A stretch of DNA of 64,000 bases from JAIOQJ01 sp963718635 (GCA_963718635.1 OY970367.1:3782001-3846000); one strand, 5' to 3'; counted from the stretch's first letter, positions 28,069 through 38,124 are shown. The notes: generated from the sequence alone by a model not told the origin. Translations and numbers: made by a program.

Positions 28069-28128
28069 AGTCCCTTCTAGAAATATTTCCAGAAGGGACT
28101 TTGCGAGAAAATCGTGGAAAAACGAACG
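28069..28128 (+). repeat. AAATATTT palindromic element, copy A
   Basis: 32-base palindrome (28069-28100): 10-base arms AGTCCCTTCT / AGAAGGGACT around AGAAATATTTCC. It is followed by the conserved tail GCGAGAAAATCGTGG and AAAACGAACG. Confidence 0.85.
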
Positions 28129-28273
28129 ACAAAAAATGAAACCTCGTTACCCGCGACGCTGAGGCATTGCGCATCGGCGAGGTTTTCCTACAGAAAGCGC
28201 TCCGCAGCGCAGAGCCTTCGCGTCGCGGTTGACAATGCTTCCGTCAGACCAACGTCGTCATGGTTTTCACCGA

Positions 28274-28330
28274 CCCTTCGGGAAATATTTCCCGAAGGGC
28301 TTTCCCGAGAAAATCGTGGGAAAACGAACG
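28274..28330 (+). repeat. AAATATTT palindromic element, copy B
   Basis: 26-base perfect palindrome (28274-28299): CCCTTCGGG, AAATATTT, CCCGAAGGG. The tail CGAGAAAATCGTGGG then AAAACGAACG follows. Upstream GTCATGGTTTTCACCGA resembles the DNA before copy G. Confidence 0.88.
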
Positions 28331-28417
28331 CTTCAAACTCGAAATGCGGAATTCGGAGTGCGGAATGTCATGAAGTTCGGACAGTCGGCATTCAATCTCC
28401 CGTCATTCTAACAGTCA

Positions 28418-28474
28418 ACCTTGTGGAAATATTTCCACAAGGTCAAACTCGAGAAAATCGTGGGGAAACGGATG
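28418..28474 (+). repeat. AAATATTT palindromic element, copy C
   Basis: 26-base perfect palindrome (28418-28443): ACCTTGTGG, AAATATTT, CCACAAGGT. Tail CGAGAAAATCGTGGGG then AAACGGATGG. Its stem differs from copies A and B at several paired positions. Confidence 0.88.
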
Positions 28475-28548
28475 GCCAACTCTCGAGATCTCATAGTCGC
28501 CTTTCGCTCCGCGAAAGGCGACTCTTGGGAGAAAGCTATCGGTTAATA

Positions 28549-28603
28549 TTCTGGAAATATTTCCAGAAGCCGAAACCCGAGAAAATCGTGGGAAAACGGA
28601 TGG
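28549..28603 (+). repeat. AAATATTT palindromic element, copy D
   Basis: 20-base palindrome TTCTGGAAATATTTCCAGAA (28549-28568). Tail CGAGAAAATCGTGGG then AAAACGGATGG. Like copy C it is followed by CTCGAGATCTCA and a CGCCTTT-GCGAAAG hairpin, so C and D are a composite duplication. Confidence 0.85.
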
Positions 28604-28689
28604 CCGACACTCGAGATCTCACTGTCGCCTTTTGCTCCGCGAAAGTGGACTCTTGCGAGGTCTCGCCCAATTGGCGCAGCCGCCCCACT

Positions 28690-29214
28690 TCATTTTTCGC
28701 TCAGGCATTTCATGATGGCAATCATGAACGCCGGCAGATCGCCGGGCTTACGGCTGGTGATTAAGTTGCCGTCTACCGCAACCTCCTGATCCACGTAGCT
28801 CGCCCCGGCATTGACGAGGTCGTCTTTGATGGAATGAAAGCAAGTCGCCTTCTTGCCGCGCAGGGCGGTCGTGGAGCAAAGCACCCAGGGGCCATGACAG
28901 ATGGCCGCTACGACTTTGCCTTGGGCGTTGATATCGCGAACGAGTTGCAGCATCGATTCGTGACGGCGAATATAGTCAGGGGCAAAGCCGCCCGGGATGA
29001 CGATGCCATCGAAATCGGCTGCCTTTACTTCTTTGGCAGATTTGTCGCTCTTGGCGGGATAGCCCAACTTGCTCGGATAGCTTACACCTGCCTCGGCGCC
29101 GATGAGTACGACTTCGCAGCCCGCTTCGCGCAGGCGAAGGACGGGATACCAGACCTCCAACTCCTGATACTGTTGTTCGACGAGGACGGCGATTCGTTTG
29201 TTCGCTAGATTCAT
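28690..29214 (-). CDS. DJ-1/PfpI-family protein
   Basis: 174 residues, starting MNLANKRIAVLVEQQYQELE at 29214 with GGAG upstream. VVAAICHGPWVL places the nucleophile Cys at the elbow typical of PfpI, with VIPGGFAPDYIR before it and ITSRKPGDLPAFM near the end. Family members act as proteases, deglycases or chaperones on damaged proteins; which applies here cannot be told. Standalone gene. Confidence 0.9.
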   Translation of the reverse strand: MNLANKRIAVLVEQQYQELEVWYPVLRLREAGCEVVLIGAEAGVSYPSKLGYPAKSDKSAKEVKAADFDGIVIPGGFAPDYIRRHESMLQLVRDINAQGKVVAAICHGPWVLCSTTALRGKKATCFHSIKDDLVNAGASYVDQEVAVDGNLITSRKPGDLPAFMIAIMKCLSEK

Positions 29215-29398
29215 GATCCGGCTCCGCGCGGTGGTGATTGAGGGAAGACGAAGAGATTGTAGAAGCCGGCGCTATAGAAAAAGACTCAATTTCCCGCATT
29301 TCTAGGGGAAAAACGGTTGACAGGAGTTTGGCCGCTGCTATGAACGCGGGACCGAATTGAAGACATTCCGTTTATTGTGCCAACAGGCGAGGTCACGG

Positions 29399-30875
29399 AT
29401 GACACGACGTCTGCGAATGGCGGGCATGGGCCTTTGCGCTTTCATGCTCCCCGCTTGCTCGAGCACCAGTGGGTCAAAGGATTTGACCGACGCTGGGTCC
29501 GGGACAGGCTATGTAGTGATGGACCGCCCTGGTGGCAGTGCGCCCAAGGGCCTCCGACAACAAATCGCGGAGGGGAAGGTTGCCCCTCCCGCCAACGAAG
29601 TGCTCACGACGTCGCAATTCGGGCCAAGCCCGCCGGCGACCCTCGATGGCAAGACCGTCGCGGCCGATCCGCCGACTGTCAAGCCGCCGATCGATATGCT
29701 GCCGCCGGTAGCACCGCCGAAAACCGAGCGCCTGGTCGCAGTAGCTCCGCCAAGTGCGCCGCTCGTCATCCCAGTGAAATCCGAGATTATTCGCTCGGTA
29801 TCGAACCCGAATGCATTCCCGCAACCGGATGGGCCTGTCGTAGCGCCGGCATGGCCGAACGTCGGGGCAGCCTCGGCTGCGCCCGCTCCCTTTGTTAAGC
29901 CTGTGGACACAACGCCAAGAGTGGACGCGTTGCCGGACATCAAGCCTCCGGACGGCTTGCCTTTGGCGGAGATCAGTGCGCCACCAATAGTCGCGCCGAA
30001 TGCCTCGGGAAGCAGCGCAGCTGGTTAGCGAGTCGGCGGCTAACGCAATTCCCACCACGTCGATGAAAATAACGGAGCCCGCAGCACCCGCTCCCTTGCA
30101 GGCCAGCGTACCTGCACCGCTACAAACAAAGGTGGCCGAGCCGACGCCACCCGCGCCGACTCAGGCGACTTTTGCAGCGCCCGCGCCAGCCGTGCCCGCA
30201 ACCACGACAATCACGTCGGCGCCGACGCCTAACGAAACCCTGCTGCTAAAGGCGATTCGTGCGTTTCAGAGCAATCAGCCGAAAGAAGCGGTGGCTCACC
30301 TGAAGAAACTCGATTCAACGAATCAAGAAGTGTTGATGTATCTGATGCCGTTGATCGTCCGACTCAGCGAAGGCAACGTGAACTCGCTGCCGCCCGATGA
30401 GTTGGCCATGTTGATCGACCGGCTGCAAACGGCTTCTACTATGCTGCGCGCGAAGTCGCCGCTGCGGGCCGACCGCGTTTGCTTCTGCCGCGGGGTGCGA
30501 AAGTTCGCGGACATCGATCCGTTTGAAGCGGGTCATGAGTTTAGACCGGGCGAGATGGTGTTCCTCTATGCGGAGTTGAAAAACTTCACGTGTGAAGCCG
30601 TCGCGCCCCAGGGTTACAATCCTTCGCGTGGCTGCAATATCCGCCTGGGGACAACCTTGGAACTCCGCGACGCCCGCAACAATCTGATCTGGCGTACCGA
30701 TCTGACGAAGAACGATTTCGTTCAAACGCCGCCCCAAGATTATCACCACGCCTATCGTTTCTGCGTGCCGGATAAACTGCCGCAGGGCACCTACACGCTC
30801 TGGCTGAGCATCACCGACAAACCGACGAACCGCGTGGTGCGGACGCCGGTCGAGATGCGCGTTGGGCCGATTTAA
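29399..30875 (+). CDS. Proline/alanine-rich lipoprotein, frameshifted in the linker
   Basis: About 490 residues. A lipoprotein signal peptide is seen: MTRRLRMAGMGLCAFMLPAC with lipobox LPAC. A long Pro/Ala/Val-rich region follows (about 25-280), then a folded C-terminal domain from LLKAIRAFQSNQPKEAVAHLKKL, which resembles a TPR, to a beta-rich part with YAELKNFTCEAV and YRFCVPDKLPQGTYTLWL. The first frame stops at 30028; the second takes over near 30012 (AREAAQLVSESAANA), so one base is missing. The rigid linker suggests it spans the periplasm. Same strand as the next two exported proteins. Confidence 0.72.
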
Positions 30876-30880
30876 TACGT

Positions 30881-30945
30881 TTTGTTAGCCGGACGCGCAA
30901 GCAACGGAGTATTGAAAACTCGTTACCAGGCTCTGCCTGGTAACG
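30881..30945. repeat. Dispersed repeat arm and perfect hairpin
   Basis: 30881-30901 repeats the arm GTTTTGTTAGCCGGACGCGC seen at 46598. A perfect hairpin follows at 30921-30945: CGTTACCAGGC, loop TCT, GCCTGGTAACG. A smaller GAGGCTCCGCCTC palindrome is next to it. Confidence 0.75.
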
Positions 30946-31070
30946 GGTCGCCGAGGCTCCGCCTCGTTGCACTTGATATCTGATAAGGCATTGAAGACGG
31001 CACTGAGCTTTCCGACCCAAAGGCTCCGTCCTGAAAGAAGCCACGCCTAAGCTGGTAGAGGGGGATTGCT

Positions 31071-32856
31071 GTGAAATCTTTGCGATTGCGATTAGTGGGG
31101 GCGCTGGGGCTCGCTCTATTCCCCGTTACGTGGGACGGCTTTGAGTTGCTGACGCCGACCGTTCATGCGGCCGCGCCAGCGAAGCCCTCGGCGCGGACAT
31201 GGTCGCGCTCCAAGACAGTACGGCTGCCGATTCAACTCGACGACCGGGTGCGGACGAATCTGAGCGAAATCAAGCTTTTCGTAAAGACGACCGGACCGGA
31301 ATGGGTTCTCGTGCAATCGGCGCCGCCTTCGCAAACGAGTTTCGATTATCGCGCTGAAAAAGACGGCGAGTGCTCGTTCATGTTTGTGATGGTCGATATG
31401 AAAGGCCGAAGCAATCCGGCTAACTTCGAAAGCCGTCCGCCGCATCAGGTCATCGTCGTTGACACAACGCCGCCCGAACTGAGCGTGATGCCGTTGCCGA
31501 TCGGCAATCGTGGCATCTTTCTGCAATGCCAGGTACGCGACGAGAATCCCGACCTGACCTCGGTCAAAGCGGAATATCTCGTTGACGACAACGACTGGCG
31601 TCCTCTTGAGTTGGCCGGCATCGATATGCCCGGCATCTTCAAGATTCCGCAGCCAAACATTCTCGAAGGCAAAGTGCGTGTTTCAGCCAAGGACAAAGCC
31701 GGCAATTCATCGCAGCGCGTGATCGACCTGGGCGACCCGACCAAGTCGTTCGTCGTTCAAGACAAGCCAGCGGTGAAGCCGCTTATTGAAGTGGAACCGC
31801 AGATTTTGCATCTGCCCGATGCTCCGGAACCGACAGCGGGGCGCGTCTCCGCCAAGTTAGCCGAACCAAATGGGCGCAATGACTTTGAGTCTTATCGCCC
31901 GGTGAACGGTTATAATCCCAATCGACCCAAACAGGAAGAACCGGCTCGCCTTGCCAAAGCAGACGCGACCGATCCGGTATCGATTCCCGAAGTAGCGCCG
32001 GCGATCGTCGATCCGAAAACGGTCGATGCGATGCGCCATTGTTTCGACAGGTGAAAGGCAGCCTAGCCCGACGGCTGTCGATCCATACTTCCCGCAAATC
32101 GATGCCCAACCGGCGCCGTCCAAGAGCGATCTTGTACCCGTGGCCGAACAACAAGCGCCCGCGAAGCAAGAACCGAAACCGCTGAAGATCGAAACGCCTG
32201 CAAGCAAGAACATGGCCCCAGCGGACGAACGCCCGGCCACCGCTCGCGGCGGGCACCCGATCATCAACACGCCGCGCTGTACCCTCGATTACACCGTTGA
32301 GAACGTCATCGTCGGCGGCCAACCGAAGATGGAATTCTGGGCGACACGCGACAACGGCCGCAGTTGGGTGCGCATCCAGGACGAGTCAGCCGGTCGTCAG
32401 CCCGCCAAGCTGTTGCTGCCGAGCGATGGCCTCTTCGGCATCCGCATCAAAGCAAACGGCAATGGCCAGACGCCGCACTCGGGTGAAGTGCCCGACGCCT
32501 GGGTGGAAGTCGATACCACCGAGCCAACAGTCAAGCTGATGCCGCCTACGCTGGGCGTCGGCCCCGATGCCGGGACCATCACGATCCAATGGATGGTTCA
32601 GGATAAGAATCTGGTGGCCGATTCGCTCAACCTCTACTACGCGAGCCGGCCGGATGGCAACTGGACGCCCATTGCCAGCGGCGTGCGCAACGAAGGCAGC
32701 TACCGCTGGCTGTTGCCATCGGGAGTCGGCCCGGAAATTTACCTACGCGTCGAGGCAAGCGACCGAGCCGGCAACATCGGCCGAGGCGAACTGCGCGACC
32801 CCGTAGCCTTGCCTCAGCCGAAAGTACGCGTTATCGGGATTGGGCCGTCTCGCTAA
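31071..32856 (+). CDS. Secreted Ig/fibronectin-like repeat protein, frameshifted
   Basis: About 595 residues. Starts at GTG 31071 after GAGGGGG; the signal peptide is MKSLRLRLVGALGLALFPV, cleaved near HAAA. The repeated unit DTTPPELSV / DTTEPTVKLMP followed by WxVxDxN and KDKAGN / SDRAGN blocks marks Ig-like domains of extracellular planctomycete proteins. A Pro/Ala-rich linker lies between (about 240-370). The frames meet near 32036: removing one C gives AMRIVSTGERQPSP. Probably cell-surface; no enzyme motif. It follows the lipoprotein gene and may be cotranscribed. Confidence 0.75.
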
Positions 32857-33258
32857 TTCAATTTGATCCAACAAAAGCCGCGATGCCGCCGAGGGGCGCA
32901 TTGCGCTTTTGTCGTTTTTACATATCGCATTTCTCACTTCTGCGATAACTCGCATATCCGGAAATATTTGCACGCTCGTTCGTTTCCGCAAGAGCGGTGG
33001 AAACGGGCGCGGTTCGGGGGAGTTCGCCTAGATAGGCGGCCCGCTGCGTTATCCGGTCGTATGAACCTCGCCGATAAATCTTGCGAACGAACTTCAGTCG
33101 GAGAATCCGCTTCGGCGTCAAAAGCGCGTTCGAAGATTTGGCGAGCGGTGGCTTCGCAAGAGGCCGGACAGTTGGATCTGTCTTACCGGCGGCAAGAAAG
33201 CTGTCGGCCCGTTACGCGGGTGTATCATACCGGCCCCGCCGGTGAGGAGGCGACGAAC
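32857..33258. other. Long untranslated leader region before the cysteine-rich gene
   Basis: About 400 bases with no separate gene; the frame from 32863 is open but without signal-like features until the ATG at 33259. It holds a GAGGAGG ribosome-binding site at 33244-33250. No clear -35/-10 pair was picked out. Confidence 0.5.
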
Positions 33259-35367
33259 ATGAGGATTCGCTTGGGCGCGCCGCTGGCCATCGCAATCTTG
33301 ACTCTGCTCGGGTCAGGCTCTGCCAAGGCTGGGCTCTGCGGTGTTTCAAATTATGGCTGCTGTTCACAACCGAGTTGCGACTCGCAAGTGAACTTCAACA
33401 GCTGCAACAACGCGAGCAAACCATCGTACAAGCTCGTGTACGACACGGTACAGGAAAAACGCTTCCATGTCGTTCATCAGACGGTGATGGAAACGGTCAA
33501 CAAGCCCGTGACCAAAACCTGCTACCGCGACGAGATGAAGACGACCTACAAGACCGTGAACGAAACCGCCTACAAGACCGTACAAGAAACGGTTTGCCGC
33601 CCGGTTTGCGAAACGGTCATGAAGGAATGCCACACCACTGTTTGCAAGAAGGTTTGCGAAACGCACATGGAAAAGCGTTGCGAAACCGTTTGCAAACCCT
33701 GCTACGAAACGCACTACAAGGATTGCTCCTACACGTGCTACAAGAATGTGACGGAGACCTGTTACAAGCAATGCTGCTATACCGTCTGCAAGCCGGTTTG
33801 CGAAACGCATTGCAAGAAGGCCTGCCATCAGGTGGCCAAGAATGTGTGCGAACAGCACTGCAAAGAAGTTTGCAAGAATGTTTGCCACAAAGTATGTGAG
33901 ACGCATTACCGCGACGTCTGCAGCACCGTCTGCAAGCCGGTTTGCGAAACCGTTATGAAGACGGTTTGCGAAACCTGCTACAAGAACGTCACGGAAACGT
34001 GCATGAAGAACGTAACCAAGACGGTTTGCGAGCCGGTCACCACCATGAAGACCGTCTCCAAGCGCGTTCCGGTCACGACGACGGAAACCTATTGCGTGCC
34101 AGGCAAAACGCATTGGGTGAAAGTGCCGAAGTACGATTCGTGCTTCGATCCTTGCTCGTGCCAGTCGGCCTGCAAGCCTTGCGGCTACACGCTCTGCCGG
34201 CAGAAGTGCCCCGACGAAATCCGCACCCGCCAAGTGTGCAAACACGAAACGGTTTGCGAACAAGTCGCCTGCACTACGAACGTGAAGAAAACCGTTTGCG
34301 AGCAGGTTCCGGTTACGACCTGCAAGAAAGTCGCCTTCACCGTCACCAAGCAAGTTCCCTGCCAGGTGACGCGCATGGTGAAGGAGCAAGTGGTCCAGAA
34401 GGTTCCTTATACCGTGACCAAGAACGTGACCGAAGTCGTCAAGACGCAGGTTCCGTACACGGTCAATCGCACGGTGATGGGCGCCTACGTGGACGCCAAG
34501 GATTGCGGCAACGCAGCCCCGGCGGATTGCAACGGCATCTGCAGCGGCTGCGCAAACGCAGCTAACCTTTGCGGCTCTGACACGCCCGGCCCGGGCAAGG
34601 TCTTCTGTGAAGGCGCCAAGGTTGTAACGGAGCAAACCTACACCACCACCAAGATGGTGCAGGAACAGCAGGTGCGGATGGTTCCCTATACCGTCTGCCG
34701 TAAGGTTCCGGAAACGATCGTGAAAAAGGTTCCTTACACTGTCGTGAAGATGGTTCCGCAGACGATCGAAAAGATCGTCCCGGTCACCACCTCCAAGATG
34801 GTGAAGGAAGATGTCGTCAAGCTGGTGCCCACCAAAGTGAAGACGATGAAGCAGGAAGTGATTTGCAAACAAGTTCCTTACACGGTTTGCAAACAAGTTC
34901 CTTGCACGGTCTGCGTGAAGGTGCCTTACTGCGTAACCGAAATGGTGCCCTGCCAGGTGAAGAAGTGCGTTTCGGTGAACCAGGAGTACACCGTCTGCGT
35001 GAAGAAGCCCCGCTGGGAAGCTTGCGAAGTTCCCTGTGCTCCCGCAGCGCCTTGTGCCCCGGCCTGCAAGCCGGCCGCTCCTTGTGCCGCTCCGGCAGCT
35101 TGTGGCCCGGCCTGTGCACCGGCAGCTTGTGCACCGGCCACTTGTGGCTCAGCTTGCAGCACCGGCTGCGATGCCTGTGACCCCTGTGCCAAGAAGCACT
35201 GCTTCGGCGGCTTCTTCAAGAAGCTGTTCGAAAAGCGCCTCTGCTGCTCCTCGAGCTGCGACACTTGCGGCTCAGCCTGCGGCACAGACTCCTGTGCTCC
35301 GGCTGCCCCAGGCGCCCCGGCTCCGATCGTTGAGAAAAAGGCCGAAGAACTGCCGAAAGGCAAATAA
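33259..35367 (+). CDS. Giant cysteine-rich YTV-type secreted protein
   Basis: 702 residues from ATG at 33259, GAGGAGG upstream. The signal peptide is MRIRLGAPLAIAILTLLGSGSAKA. The first half (about 60-260) consists of short repeats of the kind VCETVMKTVCETCYKNV, with Cys every 3-8 residues. The second half has YTV motifs: VPYTVTKNV, VPYTVVKMV, VPYTVCKQV. The end is an Ala/Cys/Pro-rich tail and an EEKK-like stretch. YTV-domain cysteine-rich proteins are known from planctomycetes, where they have been proposed as cell-wall components (literature knowledge, not seen here). Likely disulfide cross-linked in the envelope. A terminator follows at once, so the gene ends a transcript. Confidence 0.88.
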   Translation: MRIRLGAPLAIAILTLLGSGSAKAGLCGVSNYGCCSQPSCDSQVNFNSCNNASKPSYKLVYDTVQEKRFHVVHQTVMETVNKPVTKTCYRDEMKTTYKTVNETAYKTVQETVCRPVCETVMKECHTTVCKKVCETHMEKRCETVCKPCYETHYKDCSYTCYKNVTETCYKQCCYTVCKPVCETHCKKACHQVAKNVCEQHCKEVCKNVCHKVCETHYRDVCSTVCKPVCETVMKTVCETCYKNVTETCMKNVTKTVCEPVTTMKTVSKRVPVTTTETYCVPGKTHWVKVPKYDSCFDPCSCQSACKPCGYTLCRQKCPDEIRTRQVCKHETVCEQVACTTNVKKTVCEQVPVTTCKKVAFTVTKQVPCQVTRMVKEQVVQKVPYTVTKNVTEVVKTQVPYTVNRTVMGAYVDAKDCGNAAPADCNGICSGCANAANLCGSDTPGPGKVFCEGAKVVTEQTYTTTKMVQEQQVRMVPYTVCRKVPETIVKKVPYTVVKMVPQTIEKIVPVTTSKMVKEDVVKLVPTKVKTMKQEVICKQVPYTVCKQVPCTVCVKVPYCVTEMVPCQVKKCVSVNQEYTVCVKKPRWEACEVPCAPAAPCAPACKPAAPCAAPAACGPACAPAACAPATCGSACSTGCDACDPCAKKHCFGGFFKKLFEKRLCCSSSCDTCGSACGTDSCAPAAPGAPAPIVEKKAEELPKGK

Positions 35368-35401
35368 GGCCAGTCTGCTTGAAGCACGCTTCAAGTAAAT
35401 G

Positions 35402-35451
35402 AAAGCCGGGCGGTCTCGATTCGCAAGAATCGGGGCCGCCTGGCTTTTTTT
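35402..35451 (+). terminator. Rho-independent terminator after the YTV-type gene
   Basis: AGCC-GGGCGG...GATTC-GCAA-GAATC...CCGCC-TGGCT hairpin with a run of seven T. Fits directly after the stop at 35367. Confidence 0.9.
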
Positions 35452-35627
35452 GTTGGGGTCAGGAATAGTGAAAGTGGGGACAGGCCTGCTGGCCTGTCCC
35501 TGCGCTAGTTTGCAGTTGGGTCGTATTCCGAGCTTTTTGCTAAGATAGAGTTCGAAAGGGCGATAGAATGCAGCGACATTGAGAGCAACAAATTAAATCG
35601 CCTTTTAGCCCATTTTGAGGTGCTTGG

Positions 35628-36761
35628 ATGATCGAACGACTCTACGTGCAGAACTTCAAGTGCCTAGAAAGCTTCACCCTCGACTTTGGCAGCAATTCGT
35701 CAGCATTGATTATCGGCCGCAATGGCGCTGGCAAGTCTACAGTTCGACAGGCCCTAGGCGTTCTTCAAAAAATCGGAAGAGGTTCGGGTCGCGTCGACGA
35801 CCTTATCAAGTCAACGGACTATTCGTTTTACGATCAATATTTGGATCAGCAAGGACGATTCAATGGGACTGATAAGCCGATTCGGATTGAGATCACGTTG
35901 ACTATCGCAGGCAAACGATTTGTCTACGCTATCTCGTTCGACTGGCCGGCCAACTATCGCGAAGCGCGAATCTTAGACGAAAAGCTGACAGTCGATGCGC
36001 AATTGGTATTCAATCGCCACCAAGAGCAAGTAAGCTTGCCTGGTAACAGCCCGTTCGGACTCGATTGGCATGTCTTTGCGCTATCTGTGATCAATGAGAA
36101 ACCTCCAGCCACATCGATTCGAGATTTCAAGGCTTTTCTCGCCTCACTCGTTTTAATGGCGCCCGTGCCAGCGCATATGGACGGATTCTCCGAAAAACCG
36201 ACGGACAGGTTGGGAGAAGAAGCCTCAAACTTCGCTTCATGTCTCCGAGGACTTCTTGAGAAGAAACCTGCCGTCTATAGCGCTTTAGAATCGTTTCTCA
36301 GGACTGTCATCACCGATTTTTCGTCCCTAGACCATGATGATCGCGGCAAGGCGGGTAAACAGTTGATGGTTGCATTCAAAAGGCCCAATGCCGATGAAAG
36401 CTTCCGGGTGGAATTTGACGCACTTTCCGCCGGCGAAAAGTGTTTCTTTCTCTGTGCATATTTAATCGCATCAAATTCCGTGGGCTTGCCGATTTATTGT
36501 TTCTGGGACGAGCCGGATAACCATTTGTCGCTTTCAGAGGTCGGCCAGTTCGTAACTGCCCTTCGCAAAACAGCGAAAAGGGGAGGGCAGTTCATTGCGA
36601 CCAGTCATCATCCTGAAACAGTGCGAAAATTTTCAAACGATTCGACATTCGTTCTGACGCGCAAGTCGCATCTTGATCCAACGCTGCCCAAACTTTTGAA
36701 AGACTTGAATTACGATGGAGACTTGATTGACTCACTCATCCGAGACGAGGTGATCGGGTGA
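35628..36761 (+). CDS. ABC/SMC-type AAA_21-like ATPase of a two-gene unit
   Basis: 377 residues from ATG at 35628. Motifs by position: Walker A GRNGAGKS (30-37), signature LSAGEK (266-271), Walker B FWDEPDNHL (292-300) and switch HH (327-328) in ATSHHPET. N-terminal MIERLYVQNFKCLESF is the RecF/SMC-like start. Such ATPases bind DNA ends or act as sensors in OLD, Gabija and Septu type phage-defence systems; that role here is an inference. Its last 4 bases overlap the start of the next gene, so the two are coupled. No ribosomal or transport context. Confidence 0.82.
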   Translation: MIERLYVQNFKCLESFTLDFGSNSSALIIGRNGAGKSTVRQALGVLQKIGRGSGRVDDLIKSTDYSFYDQYLDQQGRFNGTDKPIRIEITLTIAGKRFVYAISFDWPANYREARILDEKLTVDAQLVFNRHQEQVSLPGNSPFGLDWHVFALSVINEKPPATSIRDFKAFLASLVLMAPVPAHMDGFSEKPTDRLGEEASNFASCLRGLLEKKPAVYSALESFLRTVITDFSSLDHDDRGKAGKQLMVAFKRPNADESFRVEFDALSAGEKCFFLCAYLIASNSVGLPIYCFWDEPDNHLSLSEVGQFVTALRKTAKRGGQFIATSHHPETVRKFSNDSTFVLTRKSHLDPTLPKLLKDLNYDGDLIDSLIRDEVIG

Positions 36762-37255
36762 GCGTAAATAAGGAAAAACCACATCTTTATATTCTGCCGG
36801 AAGACGATGAAAATCGCGAGCTTGCCAACGGTTTCATCAACAATCTCTGGGTCAACGACCGCCAAGTCCAAGTTCTACCTGTAGCTGGAGGATGGCGAAC
36901 CGTATTGGAGAAATTCAAAGTTGAATATATCCCACATCTAAATACCTATCGTGATGCTAACATCGTACTGTTGATTGACTTCGACCAGAAACACGAGAGC
37001 CGATTTTCAAGTTTTACGGAGGAAATTCCGGACAGGTTTAAGGATCGAGTTTTTGTCATCGGCGTCAAGGACGAGCCAAAAGACTTGAAGAGAGCCTTGA
37101 ACCTCACGAAGAACTTCGAGGAAATCGGGTCAGCTTTGGCCGACGATTGCCATGATAATACAACGAAAATGTGGGGGCACCCGCATCTTAGCCACAATGA
37201 GCCTGAGCGCATTCGCTTGATGGAGGCTGTAATGCCCATCCTTTTTGGTTCGTGA
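36758..37255 (+). CDS. TOPRIM-like small partner of the ATPase
   Basis: 165 residues from GTG at 36758. PHLYILPEDDENRELANGF has an acidic Glu/Asp cluster near residues 15-18, and VLLIDFDQ has the DxD at 74-76. This spacing of a first Glu and a later DxD after beta strands is that of TOPRIM nucleases. VFVIGVKDEPKDLKRAL follows, then a possible DDCHDNTT. No full match to a named family. With the ATPase it resembles an OLD nuclease split in two genes. The nuclease reading is an inference from the two acidic motifs. Confidence 0.6.
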   Translation: MSVNKEKPHLYILPEDDENRELANGFINNLWVNDRQVQVLPVAGGWRTVLEKFKVEYIPHLNTYRDANIVLLIDFDQKHESRFSSFTEEIPDRFKDRVFVIGVKDEPKDLKRALNLTKNFEEIGSALADDCHDNTTKMWGHPHLSHNEPERIRLMEAVMPILFGS

Positions 37256-37710
37256 TGAGTTGTGATAGAAAAAGGCCAAAGCTAAACGTTTGTCAGAAGT
37301 ACTCTCAAGCAGTCCAGAGTAATACTCTTCGAATGAACAACATGCCTGCCTCAAGCCGCGATGCTAACCAACGTATAGATTTAATTACGCCAACGCTCAT
37401 ACCCTGCCTTACCAATCATCGGCAGATGACCAGCCATCAACAGCCCCGCGCCGATGCCGCTCACTACCGCAAGCGCCAAGACCCCTTTTGGTGAAAGGCT
37501 TGCGGTGTGCAGCTTTAACAGTGCTGCGAGTCACCAAACAAAGCCCATGCTGATGGAATAGAGGCCGACTCGCGAAAGTTGTTGTGCGGTGCAGCTAAGT
37601 GCCCTGATTCCTAATGCCAGAAGCGTAGGCCCGTCGACCATTGGCCCAGCCACAAAATTTCTCGGCTTGCCAGTGCCCGTCAGCGTAACTTTCATCGTGT
37701 TCGGTAGTAC
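37256..37710. other. Intergenic region, no gene recognised
   Basis: About 455 bases of lower GC than the surroundings with several stop codons in all frames. Short frames (for example 37531-37836 reverse) have no recognisable family. Nothing else seen. Confidence 0.45.
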
Positions 37711-38067
37711 ATGGACACGGTCGTTTGGAGCAAGCGCGTTATGGAAGAATTCAAAATAGAAGAAGAATCCTCCATCTTGCCGGTGCGAATCATGCACAAT
37801 ATCGAGCAAATATGGGCCGGGAAGGCTCTCGTACAAAGTTATAACTACTTAGAGTACGAGTTCGAGACCGAGCAGCATGTATGTCGTGCACGAGCTTACC
37901 TCGACACGATTCACACGGTCGCCATATACGGGACATTTGAAAAATATTCCGCTGTTCTCACTCGCTTGGACGGTGTTGACATTGACCAACGAGTACTTGC
38001 GTATCTTCGCGTCCGCTATGCGCAAGTAACGATCCTTGGAGCGACTGGTTATGTGCCAATCGCGTGA
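37711..38067 (+). CDS. Hypothetical protein
   Basis: 118 residues from ATG at 37711; an ATG at 37741 (MEEFKIEEES) is also possible. Neither start has a clear ribosome-binding site. Soluble, with mixed helix and strand, and a YLDTIHTVAIYGTFEKY block. No family recognised. Separate from the ATPase pair by about 450 bases. Confidence 0.45.
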   Translation: MDTVVWSKRVMEEFKIEEESSILPVRIMHNIEQIWAGKALVQSYNYLEYEFETEQHVCRARAYLDTIHTVAIYGTFEKYSAVLTRLDGVDIDQRVLAYLRVRYAQVTILGATGYVPIA

Positions 38068-38124
38068 ACTGGACGTGGTTTATTGTCGACTCGGCAAATT
38101 TCTGACCAAGAAAGCGACATCACG

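Larger units (their letters stand above)
27755..28689. other. Gene-free block of palindromic elements
   Basis: No convincing gene. The block holds four copies of a GGAAATATTTCC-centred element (listed separately), a perfect CGCCTTTCGC-type hairpin at about 28497-28522 and a decayed one near 28624-28650, and CGTTAGCCGCGACG-type arms near 28040. A forward frame 28114-28764 simply reads through the repeats. Confidence 0.7.

Noticed and set aside
28114..28764. 216-residue forward frame through the palindrome block
   Set aside because: It reads through four repeat copies and overlaps the PfpI gene; no ribosome-binding site.
33364..34896. 510-residue open frame on the reverse strand of the cysteine-rich gene
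   Set aside because: It mirrors the repeats of the YTV-type gene (His/Asn/Arg-rich low complexity), has no start signals and no family; the forward gene has a signal peptide and ribosome-binding site.
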